A stretch of DNA of 64,000 nt, taken from NCBI RefSeq assembly GCF_000425145.1, contig NZ_KE384314.1, forward strand, positions 1 through 64,000. Direction: 5' to 3'. Positions 42,808-53,270 of this stretch are shown one piece after another. A program made the position numbers and the translations under genes. Origin of the DNA: Pedobacter glucosidilyticus DSM 23534. Its GTDB lineage: Bacteria; Bacteroidota; Bacteroidia; Sphingobacteriales; Sphingobacteriaceae. Each line of letters starts with the position of its first letter. Position 1 is the first letter of the stretch. Below the pieces are notes generated by a model. The model worked only from the letters and a program-made list of their open reading frames with translations. It made no database searches and was not told where the DNA came from.

Positions 42808-44214
42808 TTAAATTACAGTTTTCTCTTCGTATTTATGACCAAACCTATCTGTTGCTTGTACTTTGATATTTTTTACCTCTGGGTTGATATGCGCCATAAA
42901 TAAATGCTCGGTTCTTCTAGGCTCTGCAAAAGAGCGTGGTTTAGGTAATTGATCTCCTTTATATAGTTTCACACTTAAAGGATCAAAACCTTTGGTTTGT
43001 TCTAGTAAGCCCATGTATTTATCATCAGCCCACCATTCTATTTTCCATTGTGGGTCCCAATTCCAAACATTGGCTAAAAGCCTTTTTTGCGCTGTTAGTT
43101 CTTCTATATGTAAACTTATTTGATGTGTTTTAGGCTTACGCATAGATTTATAATACCAACTTAACTGATTACCTTTTACATGATAAACGCCATAACCACG
43201 AGGTGCGCCATCGCCGCAGATGGGACCTGTCCACCAAGCGCCACAAACAGTACCATGTACGTGTTCATAAACATTATCTGTGATGTAATTATCGTTATAA
43301 TGTGTATGTCCAGACATGATATGCACTTGCCTGCCTTTTAAGATCTCATATAATGCTACATTATTTTTTACTGAATTATGTACCGGAATATGCAAACCAA
43401 TAACAATCAAATACTCTTTAGGAACAAAAGCTAAATCTTTCTGTAACCAATTTAACTGGTCTTCTGTAATATAGCCATCGTATTTTCTTTCTTCACCTAG
43501 ATAGCGCACATCATCTAATACTATATAATGAACCTTTCCTCTGTTAAAGGAATAATAAGTGGGTCCAAAATTTTGCTTAAAGGTTTTATCGGAAGTTTCA
43601 TCTCCGCCTTGGCGATAATCCATATCATGATTACCTAAAGCTTGGAAAAACGGAATACCCATTTGTTTAACTGCTTCGGCATAGTCTTGAAATAGTTCAA
43701 GTTCATCCCAAACTAAATCTCCAACGCCTATACCGTGTATCAAAGATTTATCACCTAAATCTTTAACCAATTGTTGAACATCAGGTACAGATTCTTCCAT
43801 CATTTGCTTTACATCGGCTTTATTTTTAACCTGAGGATCTGCCCAGATGATGAAATAATGTTCATCATCACTCTGTTTCAATTTTGTTAAATTGAAATCA
43901 AAGCTGTTTGTAGCACTTAAATTTTCATATTGCTTAGAGATGTGATTTTGAGTTTTAAACTCGTAACCAGCCGGGGTACTCATGAAAACATGGGTAGCTT
44001 TATTGTGGGCTTTTAGTTTATAAAAACCATTTTTATCGGTTTTCACTACACTAAAACCATCTGAGATAATCACATCTGCCAATGGTTTACCATCTGTTTT
44101 TACGCTTCCGCTGATGGTTTTATCAGCCTTACTTAAAAAACCATGGCTATTTAAACTTATAAAAGCACTGCCGGCTAGTAAACTAGTGCTTTTGATAAAA
44201 AATCTTCTGTTCAT
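42808..44214 (-). CDS. Calcineurin-like metallophosphoesterase with N-terminal beta domain
   Basis: The start is placed at the ATG at 44214 (NRRFFIKSTSLLAGSAF), which yields a Tat-type signal. The frame continues 16 codons upstream into the MITE-like hairpin, and those codons are unlikely to be used. The 468-residue protein has an N-terminal carboxypeptidase-regulatory-like domain, then a metallophosphoesterase core: ADPQ in place of the usual DxH, GVGDLVWD, ALGNHDMDYR, GLHIPVHNS and SGHTHYND. A C-terminal domain follows. It probably hydrolyses a phosphodiester or phosphomonoester outside the cytoplasm. The substrate is unknown, but nearby glp genes make a glycerophosphate compound plausible (inference). 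Confidence 0.87.
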   Translation of the reverse strand: MNRRFFIKSTSLLAGSAFISLNSHGFLSKADKTISGSVKTDGKPLADVIISDGFSVVKTDKNGFYKLKAHNKATHVFMSTPAGYEFKTQNHISKQYENLSATNSFDFNLTKLKQSDDEHYFIIWADPQVKNKADVKQMMEESVPDVQQLVKDLGDKSLIHGIGVGDLVWDELELFQDYAEAVKQMGIPFFQALGNHDMDYRQGGDETSDKTFKQNFGPTYYSFNRGKVHYIVLDDVRYLGEERKYDGYITEDQLNWLQKDLAFVPKEYLIVIGLHIPVHNSVKNNVALYEILKGRQVHIMSGHTHYNDNYITDNVYEHVHGTVCGAWWTGPICGDGAPRGYGVYHVKGNQLSWYYKSMRKPKTHQISLHIEELTAQKRLLANVWNWDPQWKIEWWADDKYMGLLEQTKGFDPLSVKLYKGDQLPKPRSFAEPRRTEHLFMAHINPEVKNIKVQATDRFGHKYEEKTVI

Positions 44215-44233
44215 TTTTGTGTGAATACTAAAC

Positions 44234-44352
44234 GAGGCTGTTTCAAAAATCCTATTTGTCACATTGGGCGGAGTCGAAATGTTCTCTGATATGCTCAGAA
44301 AAGGCTTCGACTCCGCTCAGCCTGACACAAAGTGGTGATTTGAGACAGCCTC
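44234..44352. mobile_element. 119-bp MITE-like long inverted-repeat element
   Basis: The terminal repeats GAGGCTGTTTCAAA and TTTGAGACAGCCTC are nearly perfect. Inside them TTGTCACATTGGGCGGAGTC pairs with GACTCCGCTCAGCCTGACA, so the whole element folds into one long imperfect hairpin. The GCGGAGTCGAA/TTCGACTCCGC core is a repeat type I recall as common in Bacteroidota. There is no coding capacity. It lies between the DUF5689 and phosphoesterase genes and could attenuate transcription between them. Confidence 0.85.
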
Positions 44353-44368
44353 TTTGATTTTAGTTACA

Positions 44369-45955
44369 TTATCTCAAAGTTGTTGGTGAAACACCATCAG
44401 GATTATCTGTTGTAGGTGCCGGGAAGATTCCCTCTATCTCCTCTAAAGTAGAAGTTTTAGTTAGTATGATAGTAGTTTGTGTTCTTGCCCTAACCCATCT
44501 TCCCAATGTTGGATTATAAATACCTCCTAATTTGTAAAAGAAACCAGCATCAGTAGGTGTGGTATAATTTAAATTTAAAGTATTACTACCTTGTCTGTAG
44601 AAAGGTTGAGATTCTAATGTTATAGGGTTAACAACATCATAATAATCTGTGTTAGCAATTCTGTAACCAACAGGCGGATTAGTACTAGAAAGAAGACTTC
44701 CTCCTGCTCCAACAAATATTACATCAATAGGCTGTGTATCTCTTGTAACATTAGTTCCTTTGAAAACAGCAATACCAAAAGCATTACCACTATTAGCCAT
44801 TAAACCACTAGTTCTTGTTCCGAAGCCATCACCATTTGTTGTAGTGTAATTGAAAGACCTAATCCAATTTGCAGTACTAATTGAAGTAGAATTAGCACCA
44901 TTAATTAATTTAGCAGAGCCCCCAACATAAAAGAAAGTCCCTTTTGCAGCGGTACCAGAGGTTAAATTAAATTTATATGTTCTAAAAGAGGTTGCACCAC
45001 CACCTGTTGCCCAACCATTTGTAGGGAAACCTGTTGGCTGTGAAGTTCCGGCATTATTAGAAAAGACCACTGAATACGGTGTTACAGAAAAATCTATATC
45101 TTTTGTAGCTAATAATTGAACGTATTCATAATTACCATCACCACCTATAACATCATTAATAAAACCACTGATAATTACATCTGCAATTTCTGGTGATGAA
45201 CTTAAAGGTATAATATCATTTAAAGTTCTTACACGAAGCTCGGGAACAAGATTTCCTTCAGCATTTTGCTTACTAATAACTACGCCGTAGTAGTTGGCTA
45301 AGAAGAGTAATCCTGAGTTATTTGCAAATGTGGCATTAGAGGCTGTGTGTAGCGTAAGATTATCAAAACCGTCATTAATAACCTTATCACCTGCATAAAC
45401 TTCTGTTGGGGCTGGAATTGGGTCAAAACCGGCTTTTACAATAGCCACCAAAGTACTTTCATACTTATCTGGATTGGCCAGAATAAGATTACTACCCACC
45501 CTATTTACCGGGATATTTTTACCTGAGGCAACCTTGGTAACTTTAGAAGCGTCAACACCTGTTATTTGTAATAAGCCATCAACCCTTTTTAAAACGCCAC
45601 CTGCAATTTCTACTACTACAGAGTCTCCTGGAACATAATTAGCAGCTTCTGGCCCTATAGGAATAGAAATTCCTCTTAACTCGTTCAATCTTTTTTTATC
45701 TTGAACGATTAATAATCCTTCTGGAAGATTGTTACCTGAATGGTCTGACACTACAACTGCACTAATTTTTGAAGAGCCAAACATATTATCAACTGTAAGA
45801 TTTAAATCTGCGCCTTTATATAGGCTTCTTAAATCAAATATAGGAATGTAAGGACTTACAACACCTCCTGGATAATTACTTTTCTCGCATCCTATCCATA
45901 TCACCGATAAGGAAAGTATGCATAAACTGAGAAATATATTTCTTTTCATTTTCAT
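44369..45955 (-). CDS. DUF5689-type surface lipoprotein of the SusCD locus
   Basis: The start is taken at the ATG at 45955 (KMKRNIFLSL follows), giving a clean lipoprotein signal (VIWIGCEKS) and no overlap with susD; an in-frame Met 12 codons earlier would overlap it. The 528-residue protein shows DLRSLYKGADLNL and a repeated OB-like beta fold (VVVSDHSGNNLPEGLLIVQD) typical of DUF5689, then a C-terminal beta-rich part. Such lipoproteins accompany SusCD pairs, often those linked to phosphoesterases or nucleases, and probably bind the imported ligand at the cell surface. Confidence 0.8.
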   Translation of the reverse strand: MKMKRNIFLSLCILSLSVIWIGCEKSNYPGGVVSPYIPIFDLRSLYKGADLNLTVDNMFGSSKISAVVVSDHSGNNLPEGLLIVQDKKRLNELRGISIPIGPEAANYVPGDSVVVEIAGGVLKRVDGLLQITGVDASKVTKVASGKNIPVNRVGSNLILANPDKYESTLVAIVKAGFDPIPAPTEVYAGDKVINDGFDNLTLHTASNATFANNSGLLFLANYYGVVISKQNAEGNLVPELRVRTLNDIIPLSSSPEIADVIISGFINDVIGGDGNYEYVQLLATKDIDFSVTPYSVVFSNNAGTSQPTGFPTNGWATGGGATSFRTYKFNLTSGTAAKGTFFYVGGSAKLINGANSTSISTANWIRSFNYTTTNGDGFGTRTSGLMANSGNAFGIAVFKGTNVTRDTQPIDVIFVGAGGSLLSSTNPPVGYRIANTDYYDVVNPITLESQPFYRQGSNTLNLNYTTPTDAGFFYKLGGIYNPTLGRWVRARTQTTIILTKTSTLEEIEGIFPAPTTDNPDGVSPTTLR

Positions 45956-45972
45956 GATATTAAAATTTAAGA

Positions 45973-47505
45973 TTAAGGTTTTTGCCACCAAACTTGAGTA
46001 AATATTTCATCAGGACCTTGTGCGGCAACAGCGAGTTTATAATTTGTTGGGTTTGCGGATTCTACATAAACAGGATAAGTCATACGAGCTGGCATAATAC
46101 CATTATTTCTTAAACCCGCACCTTTTGGTAAAGTTGGATATCCTGTTCTTCTATACTCATACCACTGCTGGTTATCTGTTAAAAATAGGGCATAATACTT
46201 TTGTAAGTGTATTTTCTCCATCTTCTCTGCTAAACCATCCGTTGGCAGAAATTGCATATCTGCATTAAACAAATAAGTATCAACACTTATATTCCATGTT
46301 GGTACCCATAGCGTAATGCTATTTAATACTCCAGATTTATAGAAATCTTCTGCTGAACCGTTTATCCAACCTTTAACTGCTGCCTCGGCTAATATAAATT
46401 GTAGCTCTGCGTAGTTCATCATCATCCCTGTTAAAGGATCATTTTGAAGTGTTTGTGCTGGAGCACCAGATACAACAGAACCAATAGAGTAAAAGAAAGA
46501 TTGTTTAGGCTCTCCAGCACCAGGAGTATAACCACTTTGGACACCTGCAAAACCATTAGCCCCTTGCGAAATACCCCATCTGTTTACACCATTTCTTCCC
46601 CAAGTAGAAATATCTAAACGAGGATCATTCCAATCTCTTAAATGGTCTATAAAGAAAGATGCTATGGCTGGGTCTCTCCAATCCTGCTCTCTCACACTTA
46701 AGACATAAGGTGAAGTAAATGGTCCAACACCAGTCCAACGTAAAATTGCAGACTCATCGTTGTTAACCATTCTTGGATAATTTGAAGGGTTAGTATCAAC
46801 CATATCTTTTATCTTATCAATACTTTGTTGTGCTACCTCTGCTTTACCTGACAAGCGAAGTAGCAATCTTAAATAAAGAGAGTTTCCGAATTTTCTCCAT
46901 CTAGAGGCATTTCCTTGATAAACAGGATCACTACCTGCGGGGATATTTGGTGCGCCAGCTAATAAAGTATTAGCTTCTTCTAATTGTTGGAAAATACCCG
47001 CATAAACATCTTTTTGTAAATCAAACTTAGGTTCAAAAATTAAATTTCTCCCTTGTAAAGCTTCACTGTATGGGATATCACCATAAGTATCTGTTAAGAT
47101 AGAAAATATCCAAGCTTGACAGATTAAAGATATACCTCTGTAAGATTTATCTATGTTTGCTGTACTATTGGCAAGATTGTAAATATCTTTAAAATTGTTT
47201 AGCTGAACATATAGGTTGTTCCACGCATAGTCAGAAAGGTTTCTTCTAATTTCATATCTAAAAATTGTAGCTTCTGCATCAGTTTGATTAACTGTTACCT
47301 GCATCAACTCGTTGTTAAGATTTCTATTTCTAACCATATTTACCGTTAAGGTATTCACCAAAGCTGGAGCAAGAAGCTGTGCAGGTGATGCAGTTGGAGT
47401 ACCATTAGGGTCGGTATTAATTTCTTTAAAATCTTTCTGGCATCCTGGTGCTATAAACACCAAGATGGTCATATATATCATCGTTATTCTTAATATCGTT
47501 TTCAT
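45973..47505 (-). CDS. SusD/RagB-like outer-membrane lipoprotein (SusD-like 2 type)
   Basis: The 510-residue lipoprotein (lipobox FIAPGC followed by QKDFKEINTDPNG) contains the helical SusD-like TPR framework: RGISLICQAWIFSILTDTYG, DIPYSEALQ and RKFGNSLYLRLLLRLSG. The C-terminal part has EKIHLQKYYALFLTDNQQWYEYRRTGYP, typical of the SusD-like 2 subfamily. It caps the SusC channel and captures ligand at the surface. It follows susC by 13 bp. The ligand cannot be read off. Confidence 0.93.
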   Translation of the reverse strand: MKTILRITMIYMTILVFIAPGCQKDFKEINTDPNGTPTASPAQLLAPALVNTLTVNMVRNRNLNNELMQVTVNQTDAEATIFRYEIRRNLSDYAWNNLYVQLNNFKDIYNLANSTANIDKSYRGISLICQAWIFSILTDTYGDIPYSEALQGRNLIFEPKFDLQKDVYAGIFQQLEEANTLLAGAPNIPAGSDPVYQGNASRWRKFGNSLYLRLLLRLSGKAEVAQQSIDKIKDMVDTNPSNYPRMVNNDESAILRWTGVGPFTSPYVLSVREQDWRDPAIASFFIDHLRDWNDPRLDISTWGRNGVNRWGISQGANGFAGVQSGYTPGAGEPKQSFFYSIGSVVSGAPAQTLQNDPLTGMMMNYAELQFILAEAAVKGWINGSAEDFYKSGVLNSITLWVPTWNISVDTYLFNADMQFLPTDGLAEKMEKIHLQKYYALFLTDNQQWYEYRRTGYPTLPKGAGLRNNGIMPARMTYPVYVESANPTNYKLAVAAQGPDEIFTQVWWQKP

Positions 47506-47518
47506 TTCTATGTTTTGA

Positions 47519-50500
47519 TTAAAGTCCTATAACTAAGTTTACACCGTAGGTTCTTGTTGATGGAAACTGAGCAGTTTCAAAACCTTGCACAATATCAGTA
47601 CCGGCAAGCGTACCAAATTCTGGGTCGAATATTGGCCATGGAGACCATATAAACAAGTTACGTCCATAAACCCCTATTGAAGCCCTTTGCATGCCTAATT
47701 TTCTAACAAGTTTAGGGGTGAGCGTGTAATCCAATCTGGCTTCTCTAAATTTCAAGAAATCTGTTCTAAAAGTACTTCCCTCTGCGTTATCGATACCCAT
47801 GTGTGATCTGTAATAACCATCAACATCGAAAGTAATGACGTCATTAGGACGAAATGTTCCATCAGCATTTTGAATAACACCATTTCCTATGATACCACTA
47901 TATCTACCTGGTAATGTTTTGGTTAGTTTACCTTGCTCAACCAATTTATAATGACTTAATGAGTGAGCTACACCTCCAATTTGAGCATCAAATAAGGCAT
48001 TAAATCTAAATTGCTTATATCTAAACTCGTTCCCTAAACTTGTTCTAAACTTCGGGATGGTGTTTCCTAGATATACTACCTCATCACTTATTTTTGCAAA
48101 ACCTGTTTGCTCATCGTAAATTACTTGTCCGTCTGGAGCTCGTTGGTAACCTCTTCCATATAAATCACCCATGCTACCACCAACTTTTACTACAATTTGG
48201 CCTCCACCAACTGGTCCGTTTCTTAACACTACAGAGCTATCTCCCAATTCTTCAACCCTGTTTCTGTTTGAGGAGAAAGTGAAATAAGAAGTCCATTTAA
48301 ACCCAGATTTTGTACTAATTGGTGTACCGTTAACTGCTAGCTCAAAACCTCTATTGGTTACTTTACCAAGATTCACAAGAACCTGATTATAGCCTATTGA
48401 ACGATCTACTACACGGGTTAAGATTTGATCTTTAGTATTACCATAGTAATAAGCAACATCAAAATTTAAACGGTTTTTAAAGAGCCTAAAGTCAGCACCG
48501 TATTCGTAAGTCGTTGTTCTTAAAGGTCTTAAATTAGGATTAGGCAAAAGTGTAGGATTATTTAAAGCTCCGCCTGGATATAAGCCACTTCCTGCAATTT
48601 CATAATTATAAGAAGTTCTATAAGGTGTAGTAGAACCACTACCAACCCCAGAAGCTGATACTCTAAATTTAGCAAAATCTATAATTTTTGGAAGTTTTAA
48701 TAATTCAGAAGCTAAAAAGCTTAAACTGGCTGATGGGTAGTTAAAGTTTACATTATCAGTACGATTTGGAGTAGCTAATACACTGTTCCAATCTGTTCTT
48801 GCAGTTAAATCAAGATAAAGGAAGTCTTTGTAAACACCAGAAAATAATCCATAAAAGCTGTTGATATTGTATTGACTTTTAAATGGAAAGGTTGCTAAAG
48901 GTCCAGCGCTATTAGCTATGGTATAAACACCTGGCTGGTTTAAAGAATCGGCTCTAATCTCATCTCTATTATAGATGTTTTTAAGCACACTACCTCCGGC
49001 AGTTGCAGTTATCTCGAAATCTTTTTTAAATTTCTTCGTATATCTTAATAAGAAATCACTACTTGCTTCCTGCGAATAAATGTTTTGGAATCTATAAGAT
49101 CCTTTTGGTAATCTAGTTCCTGCATCGTAAGGGCGCTCTTGCGCTCTTCTCTCGTATCCCATATCTAAGGAAGTTCTCACCATTAAGCTTAAGTTTTTGG
49201 TGAAATTATAGGTAGCTTGGATATTTCCTGTTAAAGTATTTCTGTCTGATTTGTTGATGAACTCGTAAGAAATAGCATAAGGGTTTTCTGGGAAAGAACT
49301 AAATGGATATTGAATACGTCTTCCAACTTCACCGTTTCTCCAATAATTTCTTAACCAGTCTGGATCAGCACTTGGCTGCCAAAATATATACCAATACATT
49401 AAAGATTGGTTACCATAACCAGCACCTGGTAAATTATCACTATTTCTGTTTGTATAGTTTACTTTAGAGGTAACTTGAAGTTTTGGATTTATTTTAGAGC
49501 TTACGGATAAAGCTACGGAATTACGATCATATCCAGTGTTGGGTGTTATCCAAGTGTTTTTAACATTAGTAACAGAAAAGCGAGCGGTAGTTTTATCCGT
49601 TCCGCCATCTAAACTAACTGAATTGGTAAAAGTCTGACCTACATCAAAAAAATCGTTTAATTTACCAGGATAAGGTACCCATGGAGTTCTTTCTGTACCT
49701 CTAGCTTGTGTTACTGGGTCATACTGAAAAAACATTTGTCCGTCAAATCTTGGTCCGTATGCCGAACTTGTTCCGCTGGTACTTGGCCCATCTGGCCCAG
49801 CGCCAAAAGAATAATAATTGGCACCACCAGTACCTTGACCGTATTCGTATTGTAAGTCTGGCCAGCGATTACCGCTCTCAAAAGCCACGTTTGAATTAAA
49901 TGTAACTCCTAAACCTTTTCTTTTAGCACTTCCAGATTTTGTAGTAATGATAATAGCACCATTGGCTCCTCTTTGCCCGTATAAAGCAGCCGCACCCGGT
50001 CCTTTCAGAACAGAAACACTTTCTATATCTTCCGGATTGATATCATTTAGACCGCTACCATAATCCGCAGGCATATTATCACTTCCTGTACCATAAGCAC
50101 TTTCGCCAGCGTTAGCAGTACGCCTACCTGTACCTTGGTTAATCACAACCCCATCAACAACAATTAAAGCTTCGTTATCTCCTGTTAAGTTGTTTTCTCC
50201 ACGAAGGATAATTTTATTAGAACCAGCAGGACCACTATTAGATCTTACTAAGTTTAAACCCGCTACTTTACCAGATAATGCATCTGTCCAGTTATTGGAA
50301 ACAGCATCTGTTAGCTGTTCGCCTTGAACTGTTGTAACAGCATACCCCAAGGCTTTCTCTTCCCTTTTAATACCTAAAGCCGTTACAACAACTTCGTTTA
50401 AAGCAGTAGTAGCAACTTTTAATCTGATAGATAAGTTGCTTTGGCTATTTGCAAACGTCCTTGTTGTAGGATCATAGCCTATGTAAGAAAAAGTAACTGT

Positions 50501-50761
50501 AGTGTTTTTTGGTATGTTTATAGAAAACTCACCATCGAAGTTGGTTGTACCTAAATTCTTCTTATTATTATCGGTTATAATCACACCAATAATAGGCTGA
50601 CCGTCATCATCGCCTAGAAGTTTTCCTTTAACCGTTATTTGTGCCGTTTGGGCAAAAACACTTAACGTATTAAAAATAATTAAAAAAAAGGATAGAAATA
50701 AAAGGCCTAAACCTTTTGCTTTTACCACTTTCTTTAAGCGGGGTAAACATTTCTCATTCAT
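47519..50761 (-). CDS. SusC/RagA-like TonB-dependent outer-membrane transporter
   Basis: The 1080-residue protein has a signal peptide (to about residue 38), a carboxypeptidase-regulatory-like domain (about 43-125, IGVIITDNNKKNLGTT) and a plug domain (NEVVVTALGIKREEKALGY, VLKGPGAAALYGQRGANGAI). A C-terminal 22-stranded barrel ends in YGVNLVIGL. It is the first gene of a five-gene unit: susC, susD, DUF5689 lipoprotein, phosphoesterase, SGNH hydrolase. No anti-sigma/ECF pair is adjacent, and there is no N-terminal STN domain, so regulation must come from elsewhere. Confidence 0.95.
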   Translation of the reverse strand: MNEKCLPRLKKVVKAKGLGLLFLSFFLIIFNTLSVFAQTAQITVKGKLLGDDDGQPIIGVIITDNNKKNLGTTNFDGEFSINIPKNTTVTFSYIGYDPTTRTFANSQSNLSIRLKVATTALNEVVVTALGIKREEKALGYAVTTVQGEQLTDAVSNNWTDALSGKVAGLNLVRSNSGPAGSNKIILRGENNLTGDNEALIVVDGVVINQGTGRRTANAGESAYGTGSDNMPADYGSGLNDINPEDIESVSVLKGPGAAALYGQRGANGAIIITTKSGSAKRKGLGVTFNSNVAFESGNRWPDLQYEYGQGTGGANYYSFGAGPDGPSTSGTSSAYGPRFDGQMFFQYDPVTQARGTERTPWVPYPGKLNDFFDVGQTFTNSVSLDGGTDKTTARFSVTNVKNTWITPNTGYDRNSVALSVSSKINPKLQVTSKVNYTNRNSDNLPGAGYGNQSLMYWYIFWQPSADPDWLRNYWRNGEVGRRIQYPFSSFPENPYAISYEFINKSDRNTLTGNIQATYNFTKNLSLMVRTSLDMGYERRAQERPYDAGTRLPKGSYRFQNIYSQEASSDFLLRYTKKFKKDFEITATAGGSVLKNIYNRDEIRADSLNQPGVYTIANSAGPLATFPFKSQYNINSFYGLFSGVYKDFLYLDLTARTDWNSVLATPNRTDNVNFNYPSASLSFLASELLKLPKIIDFAKFRVSASGVGSGSTTPYRTSYNYEIAGSGLYPGGALNNPTLLPNPNLRPLRTTTYEYGADFRLFKNRLNFDVAYYYGNTKDQILTRVVDRSIGYNQVLVNLGKVTNRGFELAVNGTPISTKSGFKWTSYFTFSSNRNRVEELGDSSVVLRNGPVGGGQIVVKVGGSMGDLYGRGYQRAPDGQVIYDEQTGFAKISDEVVYLGNTIPKFRTSLGNEFRYKQFRFNALFDAQIGGVAHSLSHYKLVEQGKLTKTLPGRYSGIIGNGVIQNADGTFRPNDVITFDVDGYYRSHMGIDNAEGSTFRTDFLKFREARLDYTLTPKLVRKLGMQRASIGVYGRNLFIWSPWPIFDPEFGTLAGTDIVQGFETAQFPSTRTYGVNLVIGL

Positions 50762-50986
50762 TATTTAAAAAATTGATTTTCAACTAGTTGTTTAATTTTA
50801 GGCTTAACTTCGATAATAAAATTATGAAGTTGTTTTGTTTATTAAATTTAAAAATAAAAACATTTAAAAACATCATATTATTTACAATTTATTTTTTATT
50901 GTTTCCTTTTGTTGTTAAGCGGCACAAATAGAGCAATTAAATGTTATTAATGGGTTATTCTAATGTTAAGTATTTGTTATGATTAT

Positions 50987-51715
50987 TTATGAGAGTAGTG
51001 TAAATAATAAAGCAGCCAAAACTGCTCCAACTAAGGGTCCTATAATGGGTATCCATGAATAAGACCACTGGCATACACCGGCTTTTCCTTTATTGATGAA
51101 AAAGAAAACAATACGTGGCCCTAAATCTCTTACCGGATTTATAGCGTACCCGGTTGTGCCTCCTAATGATAATCCAATTGCCCAAACTAAAAAAGCAACA
51201 GGTATAGCACCAAGAGAGCCCAAACCCACTATTGTTTTAGGATTTGCCAATTCGGCATCAGTAAAATAAAAAATGGTAAAGATGAGTACAAACGTTCCTA
51301 CCACTTCATTCATGAAGTTTATGCCTTTGTTTAAAATGGCAGGTTGTGTATAAAAACAAGCAGCTCTAAGGCTAATATCGTCTGTGCTTTTGAAATGATC
51401 ATGATAAAAAAACCATACCATTAAGGAACCAGCTGCCGCTCCTAATAGTTGTGATAATGCATAAGCAGGAACTTCTGCCCAAGCAAATTTATCGGCAACA
51501 GCCAAAGCTACACTTACAGCAGGATTTAGATGCGCACCACTATGAGGCCCTGCAATAACAACTCCTACAAAAACAGCTAAGGCCCAACCAGTAGTAATTA
51601 CTATCCAGCCAGAATTTTGTCCTTTTGTTTTATTGAGCACTACATTGGCTACAACACCATTTCCCAATAAAATCAGGAAAAATGTACCCAAAAACTCGGC
51701 TACATACTGATTCAT
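50987..51715 (-). CDS. glpF: Glycerol facilitator (aquaglyceroporin)
   Basis: The 242-residue inner-membrane channel of the MIP family has six helices. The first pore motif is canonical (AHLNPAVS, 64-66). The second, normally NPARD, reads NPVRD at 193-197, so Ala is replaced by Val while Arg196 and Asp197, the glycerol-pore selectivity residues, are kept. It passes glycerol into the cell for GlpK. It is the last gene of glpD-glpK-glpF, 60 bp after glpK. Confidence 0.93.
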   Translation of the reverse strand: MNQYVAEFLGTFFLILLGNGVVANVVLNKTKGQNSGWIVITTGWALAVFVGVVIAGPHSGAHLNPAVSVALAVADKFAWAEVPAYALSQLLGAAAGSLMVWFFYHDHFKSTDDISLRAACFYTQPAILNKGINFMNEVVGTFVLIFTIFYFTDAELANPKTIVGLGSLGAIPVAFLVWAIGLSLGGTTGYAINPVRDLGPRIVFFFINKGKAGVCQWSYSWIPIIGPLVGAVLAALLFTLLS

Positions 51716-51775
51716 GTTTTCTTTATTTTAGTTTATAATTGGTGATGCACCTTTTCTAGACTGGGTGCATTTATT

Positions 51776-53266
51776 TTATAAAGTTGTCCAATGGTTAACT
51801 GCCTGAACAGCTTTTTTCCATTGCTTAATGTTATTTTGAACCTGTGTTGTATGGGCTGGCTCAAAAATTTGATCTACTTCCCACTGCTTCTTTATTTCTT
51901 CTATATTAGCCCAAACACCAACCGCCAAACCTGCTAAATAGGCTGCACCAATAGCAGTTAACTCTGCTGCCTTAGGCCTTATAACAGATGTATCCAAAAC
52001 ATCTGCCTGATACTGCATTAATAAATTATTTACGGTAGCACCACCATCCACACGTAGTTCTTTAATGGCAAAATCTGCATCGGCTTCCATAGCTTTTAAA
52101 ACATCCATGGTTTGATAGGCTATACTTTCTAAAGCTGCTCTCGCAATATGCGATGATTTAGTCCCTCGGCTTAAGCCAAAAATTGTTCCTTTAGCATAAG
52201 GATTCCAATGTGGAGCGCCTAAACCAGTAAAGGCAGGAACTAACACAACACCTCCGTTATCTTCACAAGCATTAGCCAAATCATCAATTTCTGAAGATGT
52301 TTTAATAATCCCTAAACCATCTCTTAACCATTGTACAATAGCGCCAGCCATGAAGATACTGCCTTCTAAAGCATAATGAACTTCGTTGTTTATCTTCCAA
52401 GCTACGGTAGTAACCAAATTATTTTTAGACATTACAGGTTTGTTACCGGTATTCATCAGCATAAAACAACCTGTACCATAGGTATTTTTCACCATACCCG
52501 CTTGTGTACAAAGCTGCCCAAAAAGTGCCGCTTGCTGGTCGCCCGCTATACCTGCGATTGGAATTTTAGCAGAAAATATAGCTCCAGCCGTTTCTCCATA
52601 AACTTCACTTGATGATTTAACTTCTGGCAAAACCGATTTTGGAATATCAAAAATGCTTAACAATTCGTCATCCCAATTTAAAGTATGGATATTGAAAAGC
52701 ATTGTTCTTGATGCATTACTCACATCGGTAATATGAACTTTTCCACCAGTAAGTTTCCATACCAACCAACTATCTACTGTACCAAAAAGTAAGTTTCCTG
52801 CATTGGCTTCTGCTCTTGCACCTTCAACGTTGTCTAAAATCCATTTTAATTTGGTAGCAGAGAAGTAGGCATCAACCATTAAACCGGTTTTTTCCTTAAT
52901 CAATGGTTCTTTACCAGCTGCTTTTAGCTCATCACAAAAAGAAGCTGTTCTTCTATCCTGCCAAACTATAGCATTACAAATAGGCTCGCCGGTTTGTTTA
53001 TGCCAAACGATGGTAGTTTCTCTTTGATTGGTGATACCAATACAAGCAACATCTTGCGGAGAAATTCTGGCTTTGATAACAGCTTCTGTTGCCACACCTA
53101 TTTGCGAGCTCCATATCTCCATAGCATCATGCTCTACCCAGCCACTTTGTGGATATATTTGCGTAAATTCTTTTTGAGCAACAGCCAGTTGCTTGCCTTC
53201 ATCATTAAAAATGATTGCTCTTGAACTTGATGTTCCTTGGTCTAAAGACAAAATGTATTTACTCAT
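51776..53266 (-). CDS. glpK: Glycerol kinase
   Basis: The 496-residue FGGY kinase phosphorylates glycerol to glycerol 3-phosphate. Landmarks are [17 protein letters not shown] at the N-terminus, [23 protein letters not shown], and the C-terminal [20 protein letters not shown] with [15 protein letters not shown]. Length and motifs are standard. It starts 4 bp after glpD and is co-transcribed with it. Confidence 0.98.
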   Translation of the reverse strand: MSKYILSLDQGTSSSRAIIFNDEGKQLAVAQKEFTQIYPQSGWVEHDAMEIWSSQIGVATEAVIKARISPQDVACIGITNQRETTIVWHKQTGEPICNAIVWQDRRTASFCDELKAAGKEPLIKEKTGLMVDAYFSATKLKWILDNVEGARAEANAGNLLFGTVDSWLVWKLTGGKVHITDVSNASRTMLFNIHTLNWDDELLSIFDIPKSVLPEVKSSSEVYGETAGAIFSAKIPIAGIAGDQQAALFGQLCTQAGMVKNTYGTGCFMLMNTGNKPVMSKNNLVTTVAWKINNEVHYALEGSIFMAGAIVQWLRDGLGIIKTSSEIDDLANACEDNGGVVLVPAFTGLGAPHWNPYAKGTIFGLSRGTKSSHIARAALESIAYQTMDVLKAMEADADFAIKELRVDGGATVNNLLMQYQADVLDTSVIRPKAAELTAIGAAYLAGLAVGVWANIEEIKKQWEVDQIFEPAHTTQVQNNIKQWKKAVQAVNHWTTL

Positions 53267-53270
53267 GATA

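Noticed and set aside
44214-44262. Upstream start of the phosphoesterase
   Set aside because: The extra 16 codons fall in the MITE-like hairpin and precede a good Tat signal, so the ATG at 44214 is preferred.
50762-50986. Possible regulatory RNA upstream of susC
   Set aside because: This 225-bp gap is AT-rich without a stable hairpin, small ORF or clear TAnnTTTG box.
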